Shown piece after piece: positions 42,311 to 52,058 of a stretch of 62,163 nucleotides of DNA. The stretch is from an uncultured Alistipes sp. (GTDB lineage Bacteria > Bacteroidota > Bacteroidia > Bacteroidales > UBA932): the NCBI GenBank assembly GCA_900544195.1, contig UQUJ01000007.1, forward strand, positions 1 through 62,163, in the 5' to 3' direction. Each line of letters opens with the position of its first letter. The stretch's first letter is position 1. The notes below the pieces were generated by a model that was not told the DNA's origin, made no database searches, and saw nothing but the letters and a program-made list of their open reading frames with translations. Position numbers and translations under genes: made by a program.

Positions 42311-43342
42311 ATGAATATGCAGAAAAACAGGGGGTGGCTTATACACGTGGCGATCTGGGCTGTGATTCTTGCGATGCCGTTCTTCTCGCCCCAACCGGGA
42401 AGGGCGCTTCACGGAGGACTGGACTATTCCAGGTTCCTGCCTGTAACGATTTCATTTGTCATAGTGTTCTACACCAACTACTTATTTCTGATAAAGCACT
42501 TCCTCTCCAACAAGAGGTTCGGGGCGTTCCTGTTCTGGAACATGCTTTTGATCACCAAGGTCAGCATCGGGGTCCATCTCTTTTTCAGGTACCTCATCTC
42601 GCCGGACATCGCCCCTCCACATCACTCCACACTCGACACAATCAGTTTCACTTTCCGCAACACGGTGATCTATATGGCGATAGTGGGCATCGCGGTGGCG
42701 GTAAAGATGACAACCGAATGGTACAACAACGAGGCGCAGCGCAAGGAAATAGAGAAGAACCAGGCGGAGGCCGAGCTGGCTAACCTCAAGAACCAGGTCA
42801 ACCCGCATTTCCTTTTCAACACCCTGAACAACATCTACTCGCTGATCCAGATAGACCCCGCACAGGCACAGGAGGCCGTCCACGACCTCAGCGGAATGTT
42901 GCGCTACGTCCTCTACGAAAGCCAGAAAGACACCGTGCCTCTCGCCAAGGAATGCGAATTCCTCAATGAATATGTCAAACTGATGGGCGCACGGCTAACT
43001 TCTGGAGTAAAGCTGGAAGTATCACTGCCAAGTTCTCTGTCAAACAGGCAAATAGCTCCGCTACTCTTCATACCGCTCGTTGAGAACGCCTTCAAGCACG
43101 GCATAAGTGACACGGATGAATCCTTCATCAGGATCGAGCTCAAGGAAGACGGGGAATATGTCACCTGCCTCGTCGAGAACAGCTGCTTCCCGAAGGACGA
43201 CACAGACCGTAGCGGATCAGGAATAGGAATAACGAATCTCAGGCGCAGACTCGACCTGCTCTACCCTGGAGCATATTCATTTGAATATGGCAGGGTGCAG
43301 AGCGTTTACCGCAGTCTGCTTCGAATCAAGACTGGAATATGA
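42311..43342 (+). CDS. LytS-family sensor histidine kinase
   Basis: The 343-residue inner-membrane protein has four hydrophobic helices (about 8-130), a short coiled linker (NNEAQRKEIEKNQAEAELA) and a His_kinase domain with NPHFLFNTLNNIYSLI (H166 phosphoacceptor). A HATPase part follows with PLVENAFKHGI (N box) and GSGIGITNLRRRL (G box). There is no large sensory domain, so the membrane segment probably senses the signal. ATGA overlap with the LytTR regulator shows co-translation. Starts at 42311 and 42317 are equally possible. Confidence 0.92.
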   Translation: MNMQKNRGWLIHVAIWAVILAMPFFSPQPGRALHGGLDYSRFLPVTISFVIVFYTNYLFLIKHFLSNKRFGAFLFWNMLLITKVSIGVHLFFRYLISPDIAPPHHSTLDTISFTFRNTVIYMAIVGIAVAVKMTTEWYNNEAQRKEIEKNQAEAELANLKNQVNPHFLFNTLNNIYSLIQIDPAQAQEAVHDLSGMLRYVLYESQKDTVPLAKECEFLNEYVKLMGARLTSGVKLEVSLPSSLSNRQIAPLLFIPLVENAFKHGISDTDESFIRIELKEDGEYVTCLVENSCFPKDDTDRSGSGIGITNLRRRLDLLYPGAYSFEYGRVQSVYRSLLRIKTGI

Positions 43343-44076
43343 ATGCGATCAGTTGCATAGTTGTCGATGACGAGCCATTGGCAGTGAGGCTGATGGAATC
43401 GTACGTGGCCAAGACCCCGTTTCTCTCACTCAAAGGTAGTTTCACGAGCGGAACGGCTGCATATTCATTTCTTCAGGACAATCCGGTGGATCTGCTGTTC
43501 TGCGACATCCAGATGCCGAACCTGAGCGGGATGGAGCTTTCACGGATGCTGCCGGAGAGGACCAGGATCATATTCACAACCGCTTTCAGTGAATATGCCG
43601 TCGAGGGATTTAAAGTGCGGGCTTTAGACTACCTTCTGAAACCTATTTCTTACGATGATTTTCTTTCAGCGACAGTCAAGGCCAAGGAATATTTTGAGGT
43701 CACTGAGCCTGTCGAAGTGACCGAACAACGAAAAATCAAAAGCATCTTCGTAAAAACCGAGTACAGACTCCAGCAGATCGATCTGGACAGAATCACCTAC
43801 ATCGAAGGCCTTAAGGACTATGTGAAAATACATTTGAACAACGGCACGGCTCCAATCCTGTCTCTTATGCGCCTGAAAGCCCTTGAGGATACTCTCCCGA
43901 AAGAGGATTTCGTCCGCGTCCACAAATCATTCATAGTCCGTCTGGCCGCGATTGAAGCCATCGAGCGCAACCACATCCTCATCGGCCCTTCACGCATTCC
44001 TATCGGAGACACCTATCAGACGGCTCTCTACCAAGCCCTTTCCGGCTCCTTCCTCCTTCTTGGCAGCAAAGGATGA
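43339..44076 (+). CDS. LytTR-family response regulator
   Basis: The 245-residue protein has a receiver domain (1-120) with DDE at 10-12, phosphoacceptor D56 in LLFCDIQMP, and K in YLLKP. A LytTR DNA-binding domain follows (about 140-240) with RITYIEGLKDYVKIHL and EDFVRVHKSFIVRLAAIEAIERN. It pairs with the overlapping kinase. LytTR regulators bind paired direct repeats; its target genes are unknown. Confidence 0.93.
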   Translation: MNAISCIVVDDEPLAVRLMESYVAKTPFLSLKGSFTSGTAAYSFLQDNPVDLLFCDIQMPNLSGMELSRMLPERTRIIFTTAFSEYAVEGFKVRALDYLLKPISYDDFLSATVKAKEYFEVTEPVEVTEQRKIKSIFVKTEYRLQQIDLDRITYIEGLKDYVKIHLNNGTAPILSLMRLKALEDTLPKEDFVRVHKSFIVRLAAIEAIERNHILIGPSRIPIGDTYQTALYQALSGSFLLLGSKG

Positions 44077-44121
44077 GGGTCGTGGCACACAACTGATTGA
44101 ATATGAATGCAAAAAGCAATG

Positions 44122-44158
44122 TCGTGGTGTTGCAGGCTGCACCACGAAATCATTCTTT
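44122..44158 (+). terminator. Terminator after the two-component operon
   Basis: TCGTGGTG (44122-44129) pairs with CACCACGA (44140-44147), followed by AATCATTCTTTT. It is also placed to stop transcripts of the convergent purN. Confidence 0.7.
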
Positions 44159-44739
44159 TAATTGATAATCAGGGCATTATCCGCCAACGCCTCAATTACC
44201 TGCGGGAAGTGCTCCATTTCAAGGACATGCTCCTTGGCGGCGATGTCATCGGGAGTGTCGTCGGGGCTTATCGGAGTACGGAACTGAGCGATGATCTCGC
44301 CACCGTCAACCTTGCCGCTTACCCAGTGGACTGTCATGCCGGTCTCGGTCTCACCTGCCGCTTTCACGGCCTCATGGACGCGATGACCGTACATGCCCAT
44401 GCCTCCGAATTTCGGCAGAAGGGCGGGATGAAGGTTGATCATCCTGTGGTCATATTCATGGATCAGGAAGTCCGGGATGACAAGGAGGAAACCCGCCAGA
44501 ACGATGAAGTCGATTGAATATTCCTTCATCAGAGGCAGGACAACATCCTCCCTGTTCAAGTCCGCCTTTGAAAGCACACGCGTCGGAACGCCGAGTCTTT
44601 CGGCTTTCTCAAGGGCCGGGATTCCGGTCTTGTTCGCAACGACAAGGGCGACATTCACCTTATCTGAATCCTTGAAGTATCTTATTATGTTCTCGCAGTT
44701 TGAGCCACCGCCAGACACGAATATCGCTAAATTTATCAT
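44158..44739 (-). CDS. purN: Phosphoribosylglycinamide formyltransferase
   Basis: The 193-residue cytosolic enzyme transfers a formyl group from 10-formyl-tetrahydrofolate to GAR in purine synthesis. FVSGGGSNCENIIRYF is the GAR phosphate-binding loop, NLHPALLPKFGGMGMYG holds the catalytic Asn-His region, and VDGGEIIAQ holds the catalytic Asp. Length and order match PurN. The gene lies six bases after the MscS stop on the same strand, so it may be read through from that gene. Confidence 0.95.
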   Translation of the reverse strand: MINLAIFVSGGGSNCENIIRYFKDSDKVNVALVVANKTGIPALEKAERLGVPTRVLSKADLNREDVVLPLMKEYSIDFIVLAGFLLVIPDFLIHEYDHRMINLHPALLPKFGGMGMYGHRVHEAVKAAGETETGMTVHWVSGKVDGGEIIAQFRTPISPDDTPDDIAAKEHVLEMEHFPQVIEALADNALIIN

Positions 44740-44745
44740 CTACAA

Positions 44746-47391
44746 TTATTTATCCATAGTAGGCATCTGACGGATGTTGAGATCGCGCTGAGGGAACGGA
44801 ATCTCTATTCCGGCCTCGTTCAACGCATTGTAGATCCGCTCGTTGGCGGCGGCGATGTAGCCAGTGCGCTGCTCAACCAGAATGTACTGCTTCACAACCA
44901 GATCAACGCTGCTGTCACCGAAGCCGTTCAGGACAACCTGGATTCCGTACTTCTCCTCGACCACCTGACGACCGAACTTGTCAGGCTTGCGCAACGGAGC
45001 CAAAGCCTTGAGAATAACCTTCCTCGCATGATCCACATCCGTTCCGTAAGCCACACCTACAGGCAGACCGAGGAACTCGTAGGAATTGTTGCGGGTCAGG
45101 TTTTTGAAGTTCTTGGCGAACAGGGAACTGTTAGGGAAAGCCATGATGCTTCCGTCAACAGCCTCGATCTGAGTGCTTTGGTACGTTATGTTGTCCACTT
45201 TTCCCCTAATTCCGTCACATTCGATGTAATCCCCGACGCGAAGACGGCCTGACATCAGCTGCACACCGTAGAAGAAGTTGTTCAGGATGTCCTTCATTGC
45301 GAAACCGAGACCAGCCGCAAGACCGGCTGTAATCACGGACAGAGACTTCGTCGGGATATTCAAAAGCGAGATTGTCACTATGAAATAAGTGCCCCAAGCC
45401 AGGATCCCAATCACATTGTTGGCCAGAGTCAGGTTCAGCTCATTCTCCCGGATCAGCGAAGCCCTGGTCTGCCGGAGAGTTTTCCGCAGCTTGTAAATTC
45501 TGTACAGAGCCCTTGCTACATAGCAGATGTACTTGAAGACATAGAACAGCCCGGCGGCCAGAACCATCTTGGAAACAGACAGATGCAGGTACTCGTAGTT
45601 GAAGAACGGGTAGAAGAACATGTCCATGCAGATTTCCGTGAGGTCAAACACCTCTGACGCCATGTAGAGACAGAATGGAATCGACAGCAGGTAAAGCACC
45701 GGAATCAGCACCATCTCCACGAGATCGTAAAGCCACGTGACAAGGATGAATGATCCCTTGTCCTTGCCGACATCGTTCTGATGCTTGAGCCTGTAGGCCC
45801 GCACAAGGATGTCAACCCTCTTGTGACGGTATTTTTTGAGCAGGTCATCACAAGCCACAATCAACTGGAGCACAGTCAACTGGAAGATCCACCAGATATA
45901 GACCTGCAGGCCGAGCAGACTGTAGCCCACGATGGAGATGACAAAAGTAATGGCCGTCACTACAAACGATGCGATGGCGTAGGAATTGTCGCTCTTCGGC
46001 ACCTTCGGTCCGTTGCGGTGGATCGAAGCCCACTGCCAGAAGCCGAACGCGATCAAAAGCGGCGGGAAGATCAACGCGATCAAGCTGTTAGGTATGAATA
46101 TGATCCTGAACGTGATGACCACCAGTCCCATCAGCATTATCGGGGTGTAGATCCGCATTCCGTAGTTGAGCTGCTTGCTGTCATGACGGATCAGAAGCGA
46201 GGTCAGCACGGCGATCAGCAGCAGCGCGAACTCGATCAAAAGCCCCGCAGCCATCGTGAAGAAATGCGATGTCAAGGAGATATTCTTCGCGACAGCGACG
46301 ACAACCACAAACAGAATGGCGGCTCCAAGCATGAATATGGCAGCCTCCCTCTTGCGGAACCTCTCAGTCCGGAAGTATTTGACGCGCCGCATCAACATCT
46401 TGACAATCAACATGCTGAGCAGCGTGGCTATCGCAAGGTAGATCAGCACCATGAACGAGAATCCGATGACCATCGGTCCCCTCCACTCGCTCTTCACATC
46501 CGTGAAATAAGCCCTGCCGTATTTGTCATTGAAATCCTTCGCGGCCCTCGACGCATAAGACCTGACATGAGTCAATATTTTCCAGAAATTATCCTGTCCC
46601 TCAATGAATATCTTCTTCTGGACCATCTTGTAGCGTTCCTGAGCATAGTCGTAGGCCTCTTTTAGCCTCTTGTCGGTGGTCTCGTAATATTCATTATCCT
46701 CAATCATGTGGTCGCGGATGTCCGTGAACATCTTCAGCAGCCTTGTGGAATAGAAAAGGCAACTGTCCCTCGCGATCTGTGACAGGCTGTCAAGATGGAA
46801 GGAGGCATGCTCGTGCTCTTCCTCAAGCCCTGAAAAATGATAGTGGCCGGCATGCTCCGGGTCGTCCGAATGGGCATCCGTGTAGGAGTCGTTCGGAAGA
46901 AGATGAGTCTGGAGCGTTGAGGTCAAGGAGTCAAGCAATGCCGGTCCCCCAAGGCTGTCCGGCAACTCAACCAGTTCAGGAGGAAGCACTTTCAGAGCCA
47001 TGACCAGTCTGTCGTACCGATCAATTTCCACATTAAGATAAGAGATGATGTTGTCATACGGCATCCGACTCTGAGTGAAGTTATGGTACTGGTCGGTGAC
47101 CTGCTGCAGGGCGTAAGTGAGATCGAACGTGAAGTCCTGCTTCTGCGAGTACAGCATCAACGACAGCTCGTTGCAGCTTTGTATGAGATGCACCAGCTCC
47201 TCGTGCTGCTGATCATCCTGAGACTCGAAGGACATCTGGTTCTTCTCCATCTCGATGTAAGCCTTTCGCAACTCATAACGCAGCACCTGAAGCGTCTGCG
47301 CCAGATCCTTCTCGTTGAACACCGCAAGCGAGGAAACCGAAGCTATCAGGAACAGGACCGCAGTCAAAGCTATTCTTTTGAATATTCTCAT
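44746..47391 (-). CDS. Large MscS-family mechanosensitive channel
   Basis: The protein of about 881 residues has a Sec signal or first helix (MRIFKRIALTAVLFLIASVSS), a large periplasmic part to about residue 300 with coiled-coil potential, about eight membrane helices, and an MscS pore and beta domain at about 700-860. Diagnostic stretches are AGLAAGLGFAMKDILNNFFYG (pore helix TM3 and start of the beta domain), LRVGDYIECDGIRGKVDNITY and FPNSSLFAKNFKNLTRN. It should open under membrane tension to release solutes. The start at 47391 is preferred because the longer frame precedes it with non-signal sequence and -7 boxes. Confidence 0.9.
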   Translation of the reverse strand: MRIFKRIALTAVLFLIASVSSLAVFNEKDLAQTLQVLRYELRKAYIEMEKNQMSFESQDDQQHEELVHLIQSCNELSLMLYSQKQDFTFDLTYALQQVTDQYHNFTQSRMPYDNIISYLNVEIDRYDRLVMALKVLPPELVELPDSLGGPALLDSLTSTLQTHLLPNDSYTDAHSDDPEHAGHYHFSGLEEEHEHASFHLDSLSQIARDSCLFYSTRLLKMFTDIRDHMIEDNEYYETTDKRLKEAYDYAQERYKMVQKKIFIEGQDNFWKILTHVRSYASRAAKDFNDKYGRAYFTDVKSEWRGPMVIGFSFMVLIYLAIATLLSMLIVKMLMRRVKYFRTERFRKREAAIFMLGAAILFVVVVAVAKNISLTSHFFTMAAGLLIEFALLLIAVLTSLLIRHDSKQLNYGMRIYTPIMLMGLVVITFRIIFIPNSLIALIFPPLLIAFGFWQWASIHRNGPKVPKSDNSYAIASFVVTAITFVISIVGYSLLGLQVYIWWIFQLTVLQLIVACDDLLKKYRHKRVDILVRAYRLKHQNDVGKDKGSFILVTWLYDLVEMVLIPVLYLLSIPFCLYMASEVFDLTEICMDMFFYPFFNYEYLHLSVSKMVLAAGLFYVFKYICYVARALYRIYKLRKTLRQTRASLIRENELNLTLANNVIGILAWGTYFIVTISLLNIPTKSLSVITAGLAAGLGFAMKDILNNFFYGVQLMSGRLRVGDYIECDGIRGKVDNITYQSTQIEAVDGSIMAFPNSSLFAKNFKNLTRNNSYEFLGLPVGVAYGTDVDHARKVILKALAPLRKPDKFGRQVVEEKYGIQVVLNGFGDSSVDLVVKQYILVEQRTGYIAAANERIYNALNEAGIEIPFPQRDLNIRQMPTMDK

Positions 47392-47414
47392 TTTCGTTTC
47401 TTGTTGTATGAATA

Positions 47415-47431
47415 CAAAAATAGCAAATATA
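47415..47431 (-). promoter_or_regulatory. Tandem -7-like boxes for the MscS gene
   Basis: On the minus strand TATATTTG (47424-47431) and TATTTTTG (47415-47422) both match TAnnTTTG, 24-33 bases before the start at 47391. Confidence 0.5.
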
Positions 47432-47484
47432 TCCTTAATCAGCATGAAATTTGCACCTCCCTCGCCGACCAAATTGATAATTGT

Positions 47485-48324
47485 ATGAGAACTTTTCATA
47501 GTCACCGGCGGATAGTTCTAGCCTTTGCCCTGTTTGCCTGCCTTTCCGCTCTCTCCCAAGCACAGGAGAGGAAAATCGACACCCTACAAAGAATCGAGTC
47601 CAAAGACACGCTCCTGTTCCAGCCATTGTTCAGCGAAAACGCCGCTGGGCTGAAAGTTGTCAGGATGACCGATAGCCCATACGTCCGGAACTCGAAGATG
47701 GAGATGGACCGGGACGGGAACGTCTGGAAGGTTTTCACGGCCGACGGACTGGATGTGCTGATGAACGTCCGCTATTTGAAGCACTACGGACAATACTACC
47801 GCCTGGACCTTTATATTCAGAACAACACAGACAGGCCTGTCAAGTACGACTTCAAGAACACCTCTGTCGCATCCAGAATGGGACCTGTCAAAGTTTTCCG
47901 GCAAAGGGGTTATCTGAACAGAATCGGTGCCCAAAAGACCGCCAAGACCATAGGAATAGGAATCGGCACGCTGTTCGTGACATTTGTGATGGCCGCGATC
48001 GTGCGTGGGGATCCAGATGACAGGGATTCCCTGGCCGAGGACCTGCTGAGGGATCTTGGAGGCACGGCCATCGAGGAGGCGGGGTTCATAGCCACCATGG
48101 CCATGGCTGACAGTGAGTCGGAGGACATGGCACGGATCGAACGGAGCTGCATCGGCTACCTCGGAGACTACACGATACGGCCGGGGCACGCCATTGAGGG
48201 GCATGCCTACGCCAAATACAAAAAGGGAGCGGATTCCATTGAAATCACGCTCCCGATAGGCGACAAGAAATATGTCTTCAACTGGGACACCACCTCATTG
48301 GTGAATATCACAGAGGATCTTTAG
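47485..48324 (+). CDS. Uncharacterised exported protein
   Basis: I do not recognise the family. The 279-residue protein has a Sec signal, RRIVLAFALFACLSALSQAQ, a beta-rich middle with DLYIQNNTDRPVKYDFKNTS, a hydrophobic stretch near residue 155-170 (IGIGIGTLFVTFVMAAIV) that could be a membrane helix, and a C-terminal beta part. Divergent from the MscS channel across about 95 bases; a -7-like GAAATTTG lies about 35 bases before the start. Its stop overlaps that of the convergent GH3 gene. Confidence 0.65.
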   Translation: MRTFHSHRRIVLAFALFACLSALSQAQERKIDTLQRIESKDTLLFQPLFSENAAGLKVVRMTDSPYVRNSKMEMDRDGNVWKVFTADGLDVLMNVRYLKHYGQYYRLDLYIQNNTDRPVKYDFKNTSVASRMGPVKVFRQRGYLNRIGAQKTAKTIGIGIGTLFVTFVMAAIVRGDPDDRDSLAEDLLRDLGGTAIEEAGFIATMAMADSESEDMARIERSCIGYLGDYTIRPGHAIEGHAYAKYKKGADSIEITLPIGDKKYVFNWDTTSLVNITEDL

Positions 48325-50666
48325 TTCTGGGTGTCCCAAATCTTGGTCTCGTTACAGGTGACCATGAGTGACTGCCCGCCGCAACTCATCCTGAAATCAC
48401 CGGCCTCCAGACGCCACTTACCGTCAGCACCGACAAAAGCCAGCTCATTGGCAGGGACAGTGAACGAAACAACCGTGCTCTCCCCCGGCGCAAGCTCAAC
48501 CTTGGTGAACTCACGCAGACGCTTCACATCAGGGATCAAGCTCGCGACAATGTCACTTGAATATAGCAGGACAGCCTCCTTGCCGTTGTGCGAGCCGGTG
48601 TTCCTGACTGTCACCTCGAACCTGAGGTCGTCACCTGCCTTAAATCCGGATCCGCTCACGCACTTGAAGTCTGAATATTCAAAAGTGGTGTAGCTGAGCC
48701 CGTAGCCGAAAGGCCACTGGACATCCATGATGGCGTCGTAGTTATATTCACCTACCATAGTCTCACGGCTCTCGCTGACCTTGTAGTCATAAGTGTGAAG
48801 CGAATTTACGTACTTAGGATAGGTGAACGGCAGTTTTCCGCTGAAATTCTCCTCACCGGACATCAACGCCGCAAGGGCGTCACCACCATAATTGCCAGGG
48901 AGCATCACATCGATTACAGCCTTTGCCAAAGGCTCAATCTCACGAAGAACCCGAGGACGGCCTTCGTTCAGCACAAGGACAATCGGTTTCCCTGTCTTGG
49001 ACAAAGCCTTCAGCAACTCTTTCTGGTTAGCGGAAAGATTAAGGTCGTCGATATTGCCCGGAGTCTCGCAATAGCTGTTCTCTCCCACGCAAGCCACTAT
49101 CACATCAACCTTTGACGCCGCGGCCACAGCCTTGGCGATTTGCGGCGCATTCTCTTTCTGCCATGCCCCCGTTGACCAATGGTCAGTCTCGTCGTAGGTC
49201 ACTCCAGGTTCATAGGCCACATTGCGCTCGCCGAATTTCTGAGCCAACGCCTCGTAAACAGTGTTGAAGTCGCCGGCAAAACGATCGGCATCACCCTGCC
49301 ATGTATAAGACCAGCCTCCATTCAAAGCCCTCATGGAATTGGCGTTTGGACCTGTCACAAGGATCTTCCTGCCATATTCAAGAGGAAGGATATTGCCTTC
49401 ATTCTTGAGGAGTACCTCGGACTCCACCGCCGCGGCGTAGGACGCGTCCTGAAACTCCTTGCATCCGAACTTGTCATAACCGCTGACATCCCAGGTCGGA
49501 TTGTCGAACAGGCCGAGACGGAATTTAAGACGGAGAACCCTGCGGACAGCATCATCTATCCTGGACATCGGAATCAGACCTGACTCGACAACCTCCTTCA
49601 GCTCAAGGCAGCAATCCGGATCGTTCGGTTCCATGATCATGTCGATTCCGGCGTTGACGCCCATCGCGAGAGCCTCCTTACGATCCTTGGCGACGTGGTC
49701 CCTTTCGTACAGATTGTTGATGTCGGCCCAGTCTGTGACGATGAGGCCATCCCAATCCAGACCATCCTTGACCCAACCTGTAAGAAGCTCCTTGTTGGCG
49801 TGCGTAGGGATACCGTTGATAGAGGCGGAGTTGACCATCAAGGTAAGCGCTCCGGCCTCAAGACAGTCCTTGAACGGGCGGAAGAACTTTTCCCTAAGAT
49901 CATTCTCAGCCACGATCGCAGGAGTCCTGTCCTTGCCGGAAACCGGCACGCCATAGGCCATAAAATGCTTCACACTGACGGCAACGTGCTTGTCATCGAT
50001 ATGGTTCGGATTCTCTCCCTGAAGGGCTTTTGTCTCGGCCACAGCCATCTCAGCGTTCAGATAAGGGTCTTCACCATAACTTTCCCATTGTCTTGGCCAG
50101 ACGGGATTCCGGCCGAGATCCATAACCGGAGAGAACACCCAAGGAACCATAGCGGCCCTTGTCTCGTAGGCCATAGCCTCACCCATCGCGCGGGCATATT
50201 CACGATTGAATGTCGCCGCGAGGTTTATCTCCTGAGGGTAAAAGGTCCCGTCGGTCAGGTAGCTCGCGCCATGGATCATATCAAGACCATATATGCAAGG
50301 GATTCCGATCTCCTCCATAGACTTTTTCTGGATCTCGCTCACAAGCTGGGCCGTCAGTTCACGTGACTGCGCGACATCACCGAATGTGTTCAGGATGGAG
50401 CCGACCTTCATCTCGCCGATGACCTTCTGGAGTTTCTCCGGATCGATGGTCACTCCTCCCGGTGCCGTCACCGTAGAAGATGTCAACTGTACCATCTGCC
50501 CCACCTTTTCGGTGAGGCCCATTCCTTTCAGCACCTTCTCCACTTTCGCCTCGATCTCAGCGTCACGGCCGATGGCTGGAGAAACGGAAGATGCATCTCG
50601 TTGTCCGCAGCCCTGAACAAACAACAGCGCGGCGGCAAGAGGCAATAGATAAATAATCTTCTTCAT
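48321..50666 (-). CDS. Glycoside hydrolase family 3 beta-glucosidase lipoprotein
   Basis: The 781-residue enzyme has a lipoprotein signal (MKKIIYLLPLAAALLFVQGC). Domains are the TIM barrel (about 40-380) with IVTDWADINNLY (D312 nucleophile), KHVAVSVKHFMAYG and WESYGEDPYL, an alpha/beta sandwich (about 400-620) with VGENSYCETPGN and LNEGRPRVL, and a C-terminal fibronectin-III-like domain. It probably cleaves terminal beta-glucose or beta-xylose from oligosaccharides at the cell surface or periplasm. The linkage is not readable. Stops of this gene and the preceding plus-strand gene overlap. Confidence 0.92.
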   Translation of the reverse strand: MKKIIYLLPLAAALLFVQGCGQRDASSVSPAIGRDAEIEAKVEKVLKGMGLTEKVGQMVQLTSSTVTAPGGVTIDPEKLQKVIGEMKVGSILNTFGDVAQSRELTAQLVSEIQKKSMEEIGIPCIYGLDMIHGASYLTDGTFYPQEINLAATFNREYARAMGEAMAYETRAAMVPWVFSPVMDLGRNPVWPRQWESYGEDPYLNAEMAVAETKALQGENPNHIDDKHVAVSVKHFMAYGVPVSGKDRTPAIVAENDLREKFFRPFKDCLEAGALTLMVNSASINGIPTHANKELLTGWVKDGLDWDGLIVTDWADINNLYERDHVAKDRKEALAMGVNAGIDMIMEPNDPDCCLELKEVVESGLIPMSRIDDAVRRVLRLKFRLGLFDNPTWDVSGYDKFGCKEFQDASYAAAVESEVLLKNEGNILPLEYGRKILVTGPNANSMRALNGGWSYTWQGDADRFAGDFNTVYEALAQKFGERNVAYEPGVTYDETDHWSTGAWQKENAPQIAKAVAAASKVDVIVACVGENSYCETPGNIDDLNLSANQKELLKALSKTGKPIVLVLNEGRPRVLREIEPLAKAVIDVMLPGNYGGDALAALMSGEENFSGKLPFTYPKYVNSLHTYDYKVSESRETMVGEYNYDAIMDVQWPFGYGLSYTTFEYSDFKCVSGSGFKAGDDLRFEVTVRNTGSHNGKEAVLLYSSDIVASLIPDVKRLREFTKVELAPGESTVVSFTVPANELAFVGADGKWRLEAGDFRMSCGGQSLMVTCNETKIWDTQN

Positions 50667-50784
50667 TGTATTAAATTATGACTTTAGCAAGCGTAATAAT
50701 TGTCTCTGATTCAGCACACTTACATAAAAATCCGTGATTTTTACGCCAGTCACCTAAGAAAGAAACAGTTTTTTAGAGGAAATA

Positions 50785-52053
50785 TTACTGAGTGACTGTT
50801 ACTTTCAGAGTGTCGATCATTTGCCTGTAGTACCTGAAAGTCGAGTCAAGAGCGGCCATGTTCTCCGGTTTGATCGGCTCGGAAGGAGGTGAGTCCATCT
50901 TCAAAGGATTGATTGCCGTACCGTTTTTCCAGACACGGAAATCCAGATGAGGCCCGGTTGAGAGTCCTGTGGAGCCTACATAGCCTATCACGTCCCCTTG
51001 ACGCACCCTCGCTCCGGCCTTGATTCCGGCACCGTAACGGGACAAGTGCATATAGCTGGTGGTATAAACAGAGTTATGTCTGATTTTCACGGTGTTTCCA
51101 CCTCCGTTTGTCCATCCGGCACTCACAACCGTACCGTCACCGATTGTCATCACCGGAGTCCCGACCGGAGCTGCGTAATCGACTGCTGTATGCGCCCTCA
51201 CACGCCCAGTTACCGGATGCTTTCTATGGTATGAGAAACCGGAACTGATCCTGGTGAACTTCAACGGAGCCTTGAGGAAGGCCTTACGCAAGCTCTCCCC
51301 TTTCTCATTCCAATAGAGGTTACCATGATCTCCTTGATCAAACATAATAGCAGGAATCATCTTTTCCTCACGGATATACTCCGCGTAATATATTGTGTCA
51401 ACGGCTATTATCTCGTCATCACACTTTCTTTGCTCGTAAAGCACCCTGAAACGGTCTCCGGGCTGAAGTCCGAAGAAGTCAACCGACCAGGCATAGATCT
51501 CAGAAAGCGGCACAATCAACTGAGGAGAGCTGCCAGCCGCCAACATATCGTTCCAAAGGGACGATTTGATCGTCACATCGGTGTACTCTCTTGTGCTCTC
51601 GACAGGTTTGGACCATTCCCAGACCTCAAAAGGATCGGTCGTGCGGAAAACCACACGGTCAATCTTGTTGCGCTCATAGACGACATATTTCAGCATCGGC
51701 CCGACAGCGCTTCCTGTTCCGCTTGTGTCAAACTGGTAATATGCCTGGACCTTGTTGCCGGCTCGCATCTTACGGACATCGAAAATTGTGTCGCAGGCAG
51801 CGGCCATCTTCATCGCATCGTTCATCGAAAGCCCTAGACGGCACATCAGTCCAGTGAATGTCTCACCATTGCGGACAGCATCCTCGGAAAGATCCAAGGA
51901 ATCCGGCCAGAAGCCCAACGGAGGAAGTGTATCCTTCACTTCCTCAATCACTTCTGATTCAACGTCCTCAGTCTTTCTCTTGCATCCCGGAGAAAGAACA
52001 GCGAGAGAAAGGACTAAAAAAACAAAAAGAATAGAAAAATATTTTTTTAGCAT
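50785..52053 (-). CDS. M23-family murein metallopeptidase lipoprotein
   Basis: The protein of about 422 residues starts MLKKYFSILFVFLVLSLAVLSPGC, a lipoprotein signal. An OapA/LysM-like N-terminal half (about 60-270) is followed by the M23 domain (about 280-400) with HTAVDYAAPVGTPV (His and Asp zinc ligands), SYMHLSRYG and GPHLDFRVW (second ligand motif). It resembles MepM-type endopeptidases that cut peptide cross-links in peptidoglycan. The start at 52053 is preferred over the ATG at 52149, which precedes no signal; a -7 box ends five bases before it. Confidence 0.9.
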   Translation of the reverse strand: MLKKYFSILFVFLVLSLAVLSPGCKRKTEDVESEVIEEVKDTLPPLGFWPDSLDLSEDAVRNGETFTGLMCRLGLSMNDAMKMAAACDTIFDVRKMRAGNKVQAYYQFDTSGTGSAVGPMLKYVVYERNKIDRVVFRTTDPFEVWEWSKPVESTREYTDVTIKSSLWNDMLAAGSSPQLIVPLSEIYAWSVDFFGLQPGDRFRVLYEQRKCDDEIIAVDTIYYAEYIREEKMIPAIMFDQGDHGNLYWNEKGESLRKAFLKAPLKFTRISSGFSYHRKHPVTGRVRAHTAVDYAAPVGTPVMTIGDGTVVSAGWTNGGGNTVKIRHNSVYTTSYMHLSRYGAGIKAGARVRQGDVIGYVGSTGLSTGPHLDFRVWKNGTAINPLKMDSPPSEPIKPENMAALDSTFRYYRQMIDTLKVTVTQ

Positions 52054-52058
52054 AATCG

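Noticed and set aside
45781..46665. 294-codon plus-strand open frame opposite the MscS gene
   Set aside because: Composition is charged and low-complexity and antisense to a clear channel gene.
13300..47110. Avoidance of CTGCAG as a sign of long-term PstI-type restriction
   Set aside because: CTGCAG is present at several places in the window, so no avoidance is seen, and the true recognition site is unknown.
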